A stretch of DNA of 64,000 nt, taken from Coriaria nepalensis (taxonomy: Eukaryota > Streptophyta > Magnoliopsida > Cucurbitales > Coriariaceae). Positions 26,330 to 39,800 of the stretch are shown piece by piece (position 1 is the stretch's first letter; each line of letters begins with the position of its first letter). Both the position numbers and the translations under genes were made by a program. The DNA lies in NCBI GenBank assembly GCA_027186245.1, contig CP114497.1, positions 4,657,501 through 4,721,500 of the forward strand. Direction: 5' to 3'. The notes below the pieces were generated by a model that saw nothing but the letters and a program-made list of their open reading frames with translations, was not told the DNA's origin and did not search any database.

Positions 26330-29300
26330 ATAATCATGTCAATGAGTCTCTTGAAGCCCTTAAATCATTTGGACGTGATTTGAACGAATTCTATTTTTGC
26401 ACTTCGAACACGAGTTTTGTGCATTACATGCAAGTGATCATTCAAGGACACATGTGCATTTGTTTCACCTTAAAATCATGTCAATAAGTCTCTAGAAGCC
26501 GTTATATCATTTGGAAGCCATGCAAATGAATTCTATCTTCATACTTCGAACACGAGTTTCGTGCATATCATACTAACGATCATTGAAGGATACGTGTGTA
26601 TTTATTTCGCTTTAAAATCTTGTCAGTGACTCTCTTCAAGCGCATAAACAATTTGGACGTGATTCGAACGAATTTTATTTTCGCACTTTGAACACGAGTT
26701 TCATGCATAACATGCTAGAGATCATTGACAGATACGTGTGCATTTATTTCACCTTGAACACGAGTTTCGCACTTTGAACACGAGTATCATGCATATCATT
26801 CTAACGGTCATTGAAGGATACATGTGCATTTATTTCACCTTAAAATTATGTCAATAAGTCTATTCAAGCCCTTCAATCATTTTTGACGTGATTCAAACGA
26901 ATTCTATTTTCGCACATCGAATATGGGTTTCGTGCATAACATGCTATTGATTATTGAAGGATACGTGTGCATTTGTTTCACATTAAAATCATGTCAATGA
27001 GTCCCTTCAAGGTCTTAATTCATTTGGAAGCGATTCCAATGAATTCTATTTTCACACTTTAAACAAAAGTTCCGTGCATAACATATTAATGATCATTGAA
27101 AAAAATATGTGCATTTGTTTTACTTTAAAATCATGTCAATGAGTTTCTTCAAGGCCTTAAATCATTTGGAAGCGATTCCAACGAATTCAATTTCGTGCAG
27201 AACATGCTAATGATCATTGAAGGACACGTGGGCATTTGTTTTACCTTAAAATTATGTCAATGAGTCTCTTCAAGGCCTTAATTCATTTGGAAGCGATTCC
27301 AACGAATTCTACTTTTGTACTTTGAACACGAATTTCATGCATAACATGCTAATTATCATTAAAGGACACATGTGCATTTGTTTCACCTTATAATAATGTC
27401 AATGAGTCTCTTTGTAGCCCTTTAATCATTTGGACATGATTCGAACGAATTCTATTTTCACACTTGGAACACGAATTTCGTGCATATCATTCTAATGATC
27501 ATTGAAGGATTTGGTGCATTTATTTCACTTTAAAATCATGTCAATGACTCTATTCAAGCCCTTAAATCATTTTGACGTGATTCGAATAAATTACATTTTT
27601 ACACTTCGAGTACGAGTTTCATTATAATATGCTAATGATTATTGAAGGACTGTGTGGATTTGTTTCACCTTAAAATCATGTCAATGAGTCTATTCAAGGA
27701 CTTAAATTATTTGGAAGCAATTACAACGAATTCTACCTTCACACTTTGAACACAAGTTTCATGCATATCATTCTAACGATCATTGTAGTATACGTGTGCA
27801 TTTGTTTCTCCTTAAAATCATGTCAACGAAACTGTTCAAGGCCATAAATCATTTGGAAGCGATTCCAACGATTTCTATTTTCGCACGTGGAACACGAATT
27901 TCGTGCATAACATGCTAATGATCATTGAAGGACACGTGTGCATTTGTTTAACCATAAAATCATGTCAATGAGTCTCTTCAAGGCCTTAAATCATTTTGAT
28001 GCGATTCCAATGAATTCTAATTTCATACTTTGAACACGAATTTCGTGAATAACATGCTAATAATGATCATTGAAGGATACATGTCTATTTACTTCACCTT
28101 AAAATCCGGTCAATGAGTCTCTTTACGGCCTTAAATCATTTTGGAGCGATTCCAACAAATTCTATTCTTGCACTTTGAACACGAGTTTCGTGTAGAACAT
28201 TCTAAAGTTCGTACAGGACATCTGTGCATTTGTTTCACGTTAGAATCATGTCAATGAGTCTCTTCACGGCCTTAAATCATTTGGACTCGATTCGAACGAA
28301 TTCTATTTTCGCACTTCGAACACGAGTTTCGTGCATAACATGCAAGTGATCATTCAAGGACACATGTGCATTTCTTTCACCTTAAAATCATGTTACTGAG
28401 TTTCTTCATGGCCTTAAATTATTTGGAAGCGATTCCGATGAATTCTATTTTCGCACTTTGAACAAAAGTTTCGTGCATAACATGCTAATGATCATCGAAG
28501 CACATGTGCGCATTTGTTTCACCTAGAAATCATGGCAATGAGTCTTCTCAAGGCCTTAAATCATTTGGACGCGATTCCAACGAATTCTATTTTTGCACTT
28601 TGAACACGAAATTCATGCATAACATGGTAATGATCATTGAAGGACACGTGGGCATTTGTTTCACCTTAAAATCACGGCAATGAGTCTTTTCAAGGCATTA
28701 AATCATTTGGAAGCGATTCCAACGAATTCTATTTTCGCACTTTGAACACAAGTTTCATGCATAACATGCTAATGATCAATGAAGAACATGTGGGCATTTG
28801 TTTCACCTTAAAATCACGGCAATGAGTCTTTTCAAGGCCTTAAATCATTTGGAAGCGATTCCAACTAATTCTATTTTTGCACTTTGAGCACGAATTTCGT
28901 GCATAACATGCTAATGATCATTGAAAGACATGTGTGCATTTTTTTTCACCTTATAATCATGTCAGTGAGTCTCTTGAAGCCCTTAAATCATTTGGACGTG
29001 ATTTGAATGAATTCTATTTTCGCACTTCGAACACGAGTTTTGTGCATAACATGCAAGTGATCATTCAAGGACACATGTGCATTTGTTTCACCTTAAAATC
29101 ATGTCAATAAATAACTCTCTAGAAGTCGTTATATCATTTGGAAGCCATTCGAATGAATTCTATCTTCATACTTCGACCACGAGTTTCGTGCATATCATAC
29201 TAACGATCATTGAAGGATACGTGTGTATTTATTTCACTTTAAAATCTTGTCAGTGACTCTCTTCAAGCGCATAAATAATTTGGACGTGATTCGAACGAAT

Positions 29301-29667
29301 TTTATTTTCGCACTTTGAACACGAGTTTCATGCATAACATGCTAGAGATCATTGACATCTACGTGTGCATTTATTTCACCTTGAACACGAGTTTTGCACT
29401 TTGAACACGAGTATCATGCATATCATTCTAACGCTCATTGAAGGATACATGTGCATTTATTTCACCTTAAAATCATGTCAATAAGTCTATTCAAGCCCTT
29501 CAATCATTTTTGACGTGATTCAAATGAATTCTATTTTCGCACATCGAATATGGGTTTCGTGCATAACATGCTATTGATTATTGAAGGATACGTGTGCATT
29601 TGTTTCACATTAAAATCATGTCAATGAGTCCCTTCAAGGTCTTAATTCATTTGGAAGCGATTTCAAT
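26330..29667. repeat. Segmental duplication inside the module, offset about 2.62 kb
   Basis: The stretch 26330-27040 and the stretch 28953-29667 share a characteristic order of odd monomers. These are ttgaagcccttaaatc with gagttttgtgcat, aagtctctagaagccgtta, a monomer with aaatcttgtcagtgac, gctagagatcattgaca, the truncated monomer, and gtcccttcaaggtcttaatt. The offset is 2623 bp, rising to 2627 bp after a 4-bp insertion at about 29108. The pair is more diverged than copies A and B, so it is an older layer. It recurs in copies B and C. Confidence 0.82.
28022..28602. repeat. Probable donor of the four-monomer block (copy A)
   Basis: This is the partner of 25541-26121. It is present at the equivalent place in copies B (38784-39364) and C (47337-47917), so it is the stable location. 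The inserted block is missing in C. Identity ends where this copy reads tttgaacacgaaattcatg and the other reads tttggacacgaatttcgtg. Confidence 0.85.
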
Positions 29668-30240
29668 GAATTTTATTTTCGCACTTTGAACAAAAGTTTC
29701 GTGCATAACATGCTAATGATCATCGAAGCACATGTGCGCACTTGTTTCCCCTGAAAATCACGGCAATGAGTCTTCTCAAGGCCTTAAATCATTTAGAAGC
29801 GATTCCAACGAATTCTATTTTTGCACTTTGAACACGAATTTCGTGCATAACATGCTAATTATCATTGAAGGACACGTGTGCATTTGTTTCACCTTAAAAT
29901 CATGTCAATGAGTCTCTTCAAAGCCTTAAATCATTTAGAAGAGATTCCAACGAATTTTATTTTCGCACTTGGAACACAAGTTTCATGCATAACGTGCTAA
30001 TGATCAATGAAGAACATGTGGGCATTTGTTTCACCTTAAAATCACGGCAATGAGTCTTTTCAAGCCTTAAATCATTTGGAAGCGATTCCAACGAATTCTA
30101 TTTTTGCACTTTGAACAGGAATTTCGTGCATAACATGCTAACGATGATTGAAAGACATGTGTGCATTTTTTTTTACCATATAATCATGTCAATGAGTCTC
30201 TTCAGGGCCTTAAATCATTCGGAAGTGATTCCAACGAATT

Positions 30241-31678
30241 CTATTTTTGCACTTTAGACACGAATTTCGTGCATAACATGCTAATGATCATTGAAGGACA
30301 CGTGTGCATTTTTTTCACCTAAAAATCATGTCAATGAGTCTTTCTATTCAAGGCCTTAAATTATTTGGAAGCGATTACAACGAATTCTATTTTCACACTT
30401 TGAAGACAAGTTTCGTGCATATCATTCTAACGATCATTCTAGTATACGTGTGCATTTGTTTCACCTTAAAATCATGTCAACGAAACTCTTCAAGGCGATA
30501 AATCATTTGGAAGCGATTCCAACGAATTCTATTTTCGCACTTTGAACACGAATTTCGTGCATAACATGCTAATGATCATTGAAGGACACATGTGCATTTT
30601 GTTTAACCTTAAAATCATGTCAATGAGTCTCTTTAAAGCCCTTTAGTTACTTGGACATGATTCGAACGAATTCTATTTTCACACTTTGAACACGAATTTC
30701 GTGAATAACATGCGAATAATGATCATTGAAGGATACATGTCTATTTACTTCACCTTAAAATCATGTCAATGAGTCTCTTTACGGCCTTAAATCATTTTGG
30801 AGCGATTGCAACGAATTCTATTCTTGCACTTTGAACACGGGTTTCGTGTAGAACATTCTAATGATCGTAGAAGGACATCTGTGCATTTGTTTCACGTTAG
30901 AATCATGTCAATGAGTCTCTTCACGGCCTTAAATCATTTGGAAGTGATTCAAAAGAATTCTATTTTTGCACTTTAGACACGAATTTCGTGCATAACATGC
31001 TAATGATCATTGAAGGACACGTGTGCATTTTTTTCACCTAAAAATCATGTCAATGAGTCTATCTATTCAAGGCCTTAAATTATTTGGAAGCGATTAAAAC
31101 GAATTCTATTTTCACACTTTGAACACCAGTTTCGTGCATATCATTCTAACGATCATTGTAGTATACGTGTGCATTTGTTTCACCTTAAAATCATGTCAAC
31201 GAAACTCTTCAAGGCGATAAATCATTTGGAAGCGATTCCAACGAATTCTATTTTCGCACTTTGAACACGAATTTCGTGCATAACATGCTAATGATCATTG
31301 AAGGACACATGTGCATTTTGTTTAACCTTAAAATCATGTCAATGAGTCTCTCTAAAGCCCTTTAGTTGGACATGATTCGAACGAATTCTATTTTCACACT
31401 TTGAACACGAATTTCGTGAATAACATGCTAATAATGATCATTGAAGGATACATGTCTATTTACTTCACCTTAAAATCATGTCAATGAGTCTCTTTACGGC
31501 CTTAAATCATTTTGGAGCGTTTCCAACGAATTCTATTCTTGCACTTTGAACACGAGTTTCGTGTAGAACATTCTAATGATCGTAGAAGGACATCTGTGCA
31601 TTTGTTTTACGTTAGAATCATGTCAATGAGTCTCTTCACGGCCTTAAATCATTTGGAAGCGATTCGAAAGAATTCTAT
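30241..31678. repeat. Tandem pair of a five-monomer unit, 719-bp period (copy A)
   Basis: Two consecutive five-monomer units begin at 30241 and 30960 with ctatttttgcactttagaca. They contain the same series: a 4-bp-insertion monomer, the cgaaactcttcaaggcg monomer, the gtttaacc monomer, the gtctatttacttc monomer and the cacgttagaatcatg monomer. The same series is the parent of M7-M11 in the HOR. This short stretch may be the closest surviving relative of the arrangement from which the 12-mer HOR was built (inference). Confidence 0.85.
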
Positions 31679-33419
31679 CTTTCCACCTCGAACACGAGTT
31701 TCGTGCATAACATACTAATTATCATTAAAAGATACGTGTGCATTTTTTCACCTTGAACACGAGTTTCGTGCATATCATTCTAACGATCATTGAAGGGTAC
31801 GTGTGCATTTATTTCACTTTAAAATCATGTCAATCAGTCTATTCAAGCCCTTAAATCATTTTGACGTGATTGGAATGAATTACATTTTCGCACTTCGAAT
31901 ACGAGTTTCGTCTATAATATGCTAATAATTATTGAAGGACTGTGTGCATTTATTTCACCTAAAAATCATGTCAATGAGTCTATCTATTCAAGCCCTTCAA
32001 TCATTTTGACGTGATTCAAACGAATTCTATTTTCGCACTTCGAATACGAGCTTTGTGCATAACATGCTATTGATTATTGAAGGATACGTGTGCATTTGTT
32101 TGACATTAAAATCATGTCAATGAGTCTCTTCAAGGCCTTCAATCATTGGGAAGCGATTCCAACGAATTCTATTTTCGCACTTTGAACACGAATTTCGTGC
32201 ATAACATGCTAATGATCATTAAAGGACAGGTGTGCATTTGTTTCACCTTATAATAATGTCAATGAGTCTCTTTAAAGCCCTTTAATCATTTGGACATGAT
32301 TCGAACGAATTCTATTTTCACACTTTGAACACGAATTTCGTGAATAACATGCTAATAATGATCATTGAAGGATACATGTCTATTTACTTCACCTTAAAAT
32401 CATTTCAATGAGTCTCTTTACGGCCTTAAATCATTTTCGAGCGATTCCAACGAATTCTATTCTTGCACTTTGAACACGAGTTTCGTGTAGAACATTCTAA
32501 TGATCGTAGAAGGACATCTGTGCATTTGTTTCACGTTAGAATCATGTCAATGAGTCTCCTCACGGCCTTAAATCATTTGGAAGTGATTCGAAAGAATTCT
32601 ATCTTCGCACCTCGAACACGAGTTTCGTGCATAACATACTAATGATCATTAAAGGATACGTGTGCATTTATTTCTCCTTAAAATCATGTCAATGAGTCTA
32701 TTCAGTCCCTTCAATCATTTTGACGTGATTCAAACAAATTCTATTTTCGCACTTCGAATACGGGCTTTGTGCATAACATGCTATTGATTATTGAAGGATA
32801 CGTGTGCATTTGTTTCACATTAAAATCATGTCAATGAGTCTCTTCAAGGCCTTAAATCATTGGGAAGCGATTCCAACGATGTCTATTTTCGCACTTTGAA
32901 CACGAATTTCGTGCATAACATGCTACTGATCATTGAAGGACACATGTGCATTTTGTTTAACCTTAAAATCATGTCAATGAGTCTCTTTAAAGCCCTTTAA
33001 TTACTTGGACATGATTCGAACGAATTCTATTTTCACACTTTAAACACGAATTTCGTGAATAACATGCTAATAATGATCATTGAAGGATACATGTCTATTT
33101 ACTTCACCTTAAAATCATGTCAATGAGTCTCTTTACGGCCTTAAATCATTTTGGAGCGTTTCCAACGAATTCTATTCTTGCACTTTGAACACGAGTTTCG
33201 TGTAGAACATTCTAATGATCGTAGAAGGACATCTGTGCATTTGTTTCACGTTAGAATCATGTCAATGAGTCTCTTCACGGCCCTAAATCATTTGGAAGCG
33301 ATTCGAAAGAATTCTATCTTTCCACCTCGAACACGAGTTTCGTGCATAACATACTAATTATCATTAAAAGATACGTGTGCATTTTTTCACCTTGAACACG
33401 AGTTTCGTGCATATCATTC

Positions 33420-35062
33420 TAACGATCATTGAAGGGTACGTGTGCATTTATTTCACTTTAAAATCATGTCAATGAGTCTATTCAAGCCCTTAAATCATTT
33501 TGACGTGATTGGAATGAATTACATTTTCGCACTTCGAATACGAGTTTCGTCTATAATATGCTAATAATTATTGAAGGACTGTGTGCATTTATTTCACCTA
33601 AAAATCATGTCAATGAGTCTATCTATTCAAGCCCTTCAATCATTTTGACGTGATTCAAACGAATTCTATTTTCGCACTTCGAATACGAGCTTTGTGCATA
33701 ACATGCTATTGATTATTGAAGGATACGTGTGCATTTGTTTGACATTAAAATCATGTCAATGAGTCTCTTCAAGGCCTTCAATCATTGGGAAGCGATTCCA
33801 ACGAATTCTATTTTCGCACTTTGAACACGAATTTCGTGCATAACATGCGAATGATCATTAAAGGACAGGTGTGCATTTGTTTCACCTTATAATAATGTCA
33901 ATGAGTCTCTTTAAAGCCCTTTAATCATTTGGACATGATTCGAACGAATTCTATTTTCACACTTTGAACACGAATTTCGTGAATAACATGCTAATAATGA
34001 TCATTGAAGGATACATGTCTATTTACTTCACCTTAAAATCATTTCAATGAGTCTCTTTACGGCCTTAAATCATTTTCGAGCGATTCCAACAAATTCTATT
34101 CTTGCACTTTGAACACGAGTTTCGTGTAGAACATTCTAATGATCGTAGAAGGACATCTGTGCATTTGTTTCACGTTAGAATCATGTCAATGAGTCTCCTC
34201 ACGGCCTTAAATCATTTGGAAGTGATTCGAAAGAATTCTATTTTTGCACTTTAGACATGAATTTCGTGCATAACATGCTAATGATCATTGAAGGACACGT
34301 GTGCATTTTTTTCACCTAAAAGTCATGTCAATGAGTCTATCTATTCAAGGCCTTAAATTATTTGGAAGCGATTAAAACGAATTCTATTTTCACACTTTGA
34401 ACACAAGTTTCGTGCATATCATTCTAACGATCATTGTAGTATACGTGTGCATTTGTTTCACCTTAAAATCATGTCAACGAAACTCTTCAAGGCGATAAAT
34501 CATTTGGAAGCGATTCCAACGAATTCTATTTTCGCACTTTGAACACGAATTTCGTGCATAACATGCTAATGATCATTGAAGGACACATGTGCATTTTGTT
34601 TAACCTTAAAATCATGTCAATGAGTCTCTTTAAAGCCCTTTAATTACTTGGACATGATTCGAACGAATTCTACATTCACACTTTGAACACGAATTTCGTG
34701 AATAACATGCTAATAATGATCATTGAAGGATACATGTCTATTTACTTCACCTTAAAATCATGTCAATGAGTCTCTTTGCGGCCTTAAATAATTTTGGAGC
34801 GTTTCCAACGAATTCTATTCTTGCACTTTGAACACGAGTTTCGTGTAGAACATTCTAATGATCGTAGAAGGACATCTGTGCATTTGTTTCACGTTAGAAT
34901 CATGTCAATGAGTCTCTTCACGGCCTTAAATCATTTGGAAGCGATTCGAAAGAATTCTATCTTTCCACCTCGAACACGAGTTTCGTGCATAACATACTAA
35001 TTATCATTAAAAGATACGTGTGCATTTTTTCACCTTGAACACGAGTTTCGTGCATATCATTC
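33420..35062. repeat. Variant 1643-bp HOR (copy B)
   Basis: This has the same recombinant structure as 22658-24300: standard M1-M6, module-type monomers in place of M7-M8, then M9-M12. It differs from copy A by single bases only, for example caacaaattc near 34089 and taaataattttgg near 34787. Confidence 0.88.
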
Positions 35063-36302
35063 TAACGATCATTGAAGGATACGTGTGCATTTATTTCACT
35101 TTAAAATCATGTCAATGAGTCTATTCAAGCCCTTAAATCATTTTGATGTGATTGGAATGAATTACATTTTCGCACTTCGAATACGAGTTTCGTCTATAAT
35201 ATGCTAATAATTATTGAAGGACTGTGTGCATTTATTTCACCTAAAAATCATGTCAATGAGTCTATTCAAGCCCTTCAATCATTTTGACGTGATTCAAACG
35301 AATTCTATTTTTGCACTTCGAATACGGGCTTGGTGCATAACATGCTATTGATTATTGAAGGATACGTGTGCGTTTGTTTCACATTAAAATCATGTCAATG
35401 AGCCTCTTCAAGGCCTTAAATCATTGGGAAGCGATTCCAACGAATTCTATTTTCGCACTTTGAACATGAATTTCGTGCATAACATGCTACTGATCATTGA
35501 AGGACACGTGTGTATTTGTTTCACCTTAAAATAATGTCAATGAGTCTCTTCAAGGCCTTAAATTATTTGGTAGTGATTCCAACGAATTCTATTTTTGCAC
35601 TTTAAACACGAATGTCGTGCATAACATGCTAATGATCATTGAAGGACACATGTACATTTTTTTCACCTTATAATCATGTCAATGACACTCTTGAAGCCCT
35701 TAAATCAGTTAGCTGTGATTCGAACGAATTCTATTTTCGCACTTTGAACACGAGTTTCGTGCATAACATGGAACTGATCATTCAATAACATATGTGCATT
35801 TGTTTGACCTTAAAATCATGTCAATAAGTCTCTTGAAGCCATTAATCAATTGGAAGCGATTGCAAAGAATTCTATCTTTGTACTTCGAACACGAGTTTCA
35901 TGCATATCATACTAACGATCATTGAAGGATACGTGTGTATTTATTTCACCTTATGATCATGTCAATGAGTCTCTTGAAGTCCTTAAATCATTTGGACTCC
36001 ATTCGAACGAATTCTATTTTCGCACTTCGAACACGAGTTTCGTGCATAACATGCAGCTGATCATTCAAGGACACGTGTGCATTTCTTTCACCTTAAAATC
36101 ATGTTACCGAGTATCTTGATGGCCTTAAATTACTTGGAAGCGATTCCAATGAATTCTATTTTCGCACTTTGAACAAAAGTTTCGTGCATAACATGCTAAT
36201 GATCATCGAAGCACATGTGCGCATTTGTTTCCCCTGAAAATCACGGCAATGAGTCTTCTCAAGGCCTTAAATCATTTGGAAGCGATTCCAACGAATTCTA
36301 TT

Positions 36303-36883
36303 TTCATACTTTGAACACGAATTTCGTGAATAACATGCTAATAATGATCATTGAAGGATACATGTCTATTTACTTCACCTTAAAATCCGGTCAATGAGTC
36401 TCTTTACGGCCTTAAATCATTTTGGAGCGATTCCAACAAATTCTATTCTTGCACTTTGAACACGAGTTTCGTGTAGAACATTCTAAAGTTCGTACAGGAC
36501 ATCTGTGCATTTGTTTCACGTTAGAATCATGTCAATGAGTCTCTTCACGGCCTTAAATCATTTGGACTCGATTCGAACGAATTCTATTTTCGCACTTCGA
36601 ACACGAGTTTCGTGCATAACATGCAAGTGATCATTCAAGGACACATGTGCATTTCTTTCACCTTAAAATCATGTTACTGAGTTTCTTCATGGCCTTAAAT
36701 TATTTGGAAGCGATTCCGATGAATTCTATTTTCGCACTTTGAACAAAAGTTTCGTGCATAACATGCTAATGATCATCGAAGCACATGTGCGCATTTGTTT
36801 CACCTAGAAATCATGGCAATGAGTCTTCTCAAGGCCTTAAATCATTTGGACGCGATTCCAACGAATTCTATTTTTGCACTTTG
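36303..36883. repeat. Inserted four-monomer block in copy B
   Basis: This is the equivalent of 25541-26121 shifted by 10,762 bp. Its presence in both A and B and absence from C places the insertion before the A/B duplication but in a lineage not shared with C, or means it was lost in C. Confidence 0.85.
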
Positions 36884-39800
36884 GACACGAATTTCGTGCA
36901 TAACATGCTAATTATCATTGAAGGACACGTGTGCATTTGTTTCACCTTAAAATCATGTCAATGAGTCTCTTCAAGGCCTTAAATCATTTGGAAGAGATTC
37001 CAACGAATTCTATTTTCGCACTTGGAACACAAGTTTCATGCATAACGTGCTAATGATCATTGAAAGACACGTGTGCATTTTTTTTGACCTTATAATCATG
37101 TCAATGAGTCTCTTGAAGCCCTTAAATCATTTGGACGTGATTTGAACGAATTCTATTTTTGCACTTCGAACACGAGTTTTGTGCATTACATGCAAGTGAT
37201 CATTCAAGGACACATGTGCATTTGTTTCACCTTAAAATCATGTCAATAAGTCTCTAGAAGCCGTTATATCATTTGGAAGCCATGCAAATGAATTCTATCT
37301 TCATACTTCGAACACGAGTTTCGTGCATATCATACTAACGATCATTGAAGGATACGTGTGTATTTATTTCGCTTTAAAATCTTGTCAGTGACTCTCTTCA
37401 AGCGCATAAACAATTTGGACGTGATTCGAACGAATTTTATTTTCGCACTTTGAACACGAGTTTCATGCATAACATGCTAGAGATCATTGACAGATACGTG
37501 TGCATTTATTTCACCTTGAACACGAGTTTCGCACTTTGAACACGAGTATCATGCATATCATTCTAACGGTCATTGAAGGATACATGTGCATTTATTTCAC
37601 CTTAAAATTATGTCAATAAGTCTATTCAAGCCCTTCAATCATTTTTGACGTGATTCAAACGAATTCTATTTTCGCACATCGAATATGGGTTTCGTGCATA
37701 ACATGCTATTGATTATTGAAGGATACGTGTGCATTTGTTTCACATTAAAATCATGTCAATGAGTCCCTTCAAGGTCTTAATTCATTTGGAAGCGATTCCA
37801 ATGAATTCTATTTTCACACTTTAAACAAAAGTTCCGTGCATAACATATTAATGATCATTGAAAAAAATATGTGCATTTGTTTTACTTTAAAATCATGTCA
37901 ATGAGTTTCTTCAAGGCCTTAAATCATTTGGAAGCGATTCCAACGAATTCAATTTCGTGCAGAACATGCTAATGATCATTGAAGGACACGTGGGCATTTG
38001 TTTTACCTTAAAATTATGTCAATGAGTCTCTTCAAGGCCTTAATTCATTTGGAAGCGATTCCAACGAATTCTACTTTTGTACTTTGAACACGAATTTCAT
38101 GCATAACATGCTAATTATCATTAAAGGACACATGTGCATTTGTTTCACCTTATAATAATGTCAATGAGTCTCTTTGTAGCCCTTTAATCATTTGGACATG
38201 ATTCGAACGAATTCTATTTTCACACTTGGAACACGAATTTCGTGCATATCATTCTAATGATCATTGAAGGATTTGGTGCATTTATTTCACTTTAAAATCA
38301 TGTCAATGACTCTATTCAAGCCCTTAAATCATTTTGACGTGATTCGAATAAATTACATTTTTACACTTCGAGTACGAGTTTCATTATAATATGCTAATGA
38401 TTATTGAAGGACTGTGTGGATTTGTTTCACCTTAAAATCATGTCAATGAGTCTATTCAAGGACTTAAATTATTTGGAAGCAATTACAACGAATTCTACCT
38501 TCACACTTTGAACACAAGTTTCATGCATATCATTCTAACGATCATTGTAGTATACGTGTGCATTTGTTTCTCCTTAAAATCATGTCAACGAAACTGTTCA
38601 AGGCCATAAATCATTTGGAAGCGATTCCAACGATTTCTATTTTCGCACGTGGAACACGAATTTCGTGCATAACATGCTAATGATCATTGAAGGACACGTG
38701 TGCATTTGTTTAACCATAAAATCATGTCAATGAGTCTCTTCAAGGCCTTAAATCATTTTGATGCGATTCCAATGAATTCTAATTTCATACTTTGAACACG
38801 AATTTCGTGAATAACATGCTAATAATGATCATTGAAGGATACATGTCTATTTACTTCACCTTAAAATCCGGTCAATGAGTCTCTTTACGGCCTTAAATCA
38901 TTTTGGAGCGATTCCAACAAATTCTATTCTTGCACTTTGAACACGAGTTTCGTGTAGAACATTCTAAAGTTCGTACAGGACATCTGTGCATTTGTTTCAC
39001 GTTAGAATCATGTCAATGAGTCTCTTCACGGCCTTAAATCATTTGGACTCGATTCGAACGAATTCTATTTTCGCACTTCGAACACGAGTTTCGTGCATAA
39101 CATGCAAGTGATCATTCAAGGACACATGTGCATTTCTTTCACCTTAAAATCATGTTACTGAGTTTCTTCATGGCCTTAAATTATTTGGAAGCGATTCCGA
39201 TGAATTCTATTTTCGCACTTTGAACAAAAGTTTCGTGCATAACATGCTAATGATCATCGAAGCACATGTGCGCATTTGTTTCACCTAGAAATCATGGCAA
39301 TGAGTCTTCTCAAGGCCTTAAATCATTTGGACGCGATTCCAACGAATTCTATTTTTGCACTTTGAACACGAAATTCATGCATAACATGGTAATGATCATT
39401 GAAGGACACGTGGGCATTTGTTTCACCTTAAAATCACGGCAATGAGTCTTTTCAAGGCATTAAATCATTTGGAAGCGATTCCAACGAATTCTATTTTCGC
39501 ACTTTGAACACAAGTTTCATGCATAACATGCTAATGATCAATGAAGAACATGTGGGCATTTGTTTCACCTTAAAATCACGGCAATGAGTCTTTTCAAGGC
39601 CTTAAATCATTTGGAAGCGATTCCAACTAATTCTATTTTTGCACTTTGAGCACGAATTTCGTGCATAACATGCTAATGATCATTGAAAGACATGTGTGCA
39701 TTTTTTTTCACCTTATAATCATGTCAGTGAGTCTCTTGAAGCCCTTAAATCATTTGGACGTGATTTGAATGAATTCTATTTTCGCACTTCGAACACGAGT

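Larger units (their letters stand above)
21019..31780. repeat. 10,762-bp super-unit, copy A
   Basis: Copy A consists of a standard 1639-bp HOR (21019-22657), a 1643-bp variant HOR (22658-24300) and about 7480 bp of irregular monomers (24301-31780). The whole succession recurs as copy B at a constant offset of 10,762 bp. By eye A and B differ only by scattered single-base changes, for example near 29527, 29673, 30176, 31095 and 31127, with no net indel. The irregular part therefore behaves as a second-order repeat unit even though it has no simple internal period. Confidence 0.93.
24301..31780. repeat. Irregular monomer module of super-unit A
   Basis: About 52 diverged monomers follow the HORs without the 1639-bp period. 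Internal structure is still visible. A 570-bp four-monomer block at 25541-26121 has an identical partner at 28022-28602. A segment near 26330-27040 is repeated about 2.62 kb downstream. A five-monomer tandem pair of period 719 bp ends the module. Truncated monomers with the ccttgaacacgagtttcgca signature lie near 26749 and 29380. The module returns to HOR-like M10-M12 sequence at 31512-31780, so the super-unit closes in phase with the next HOR. Confidence 0.88.
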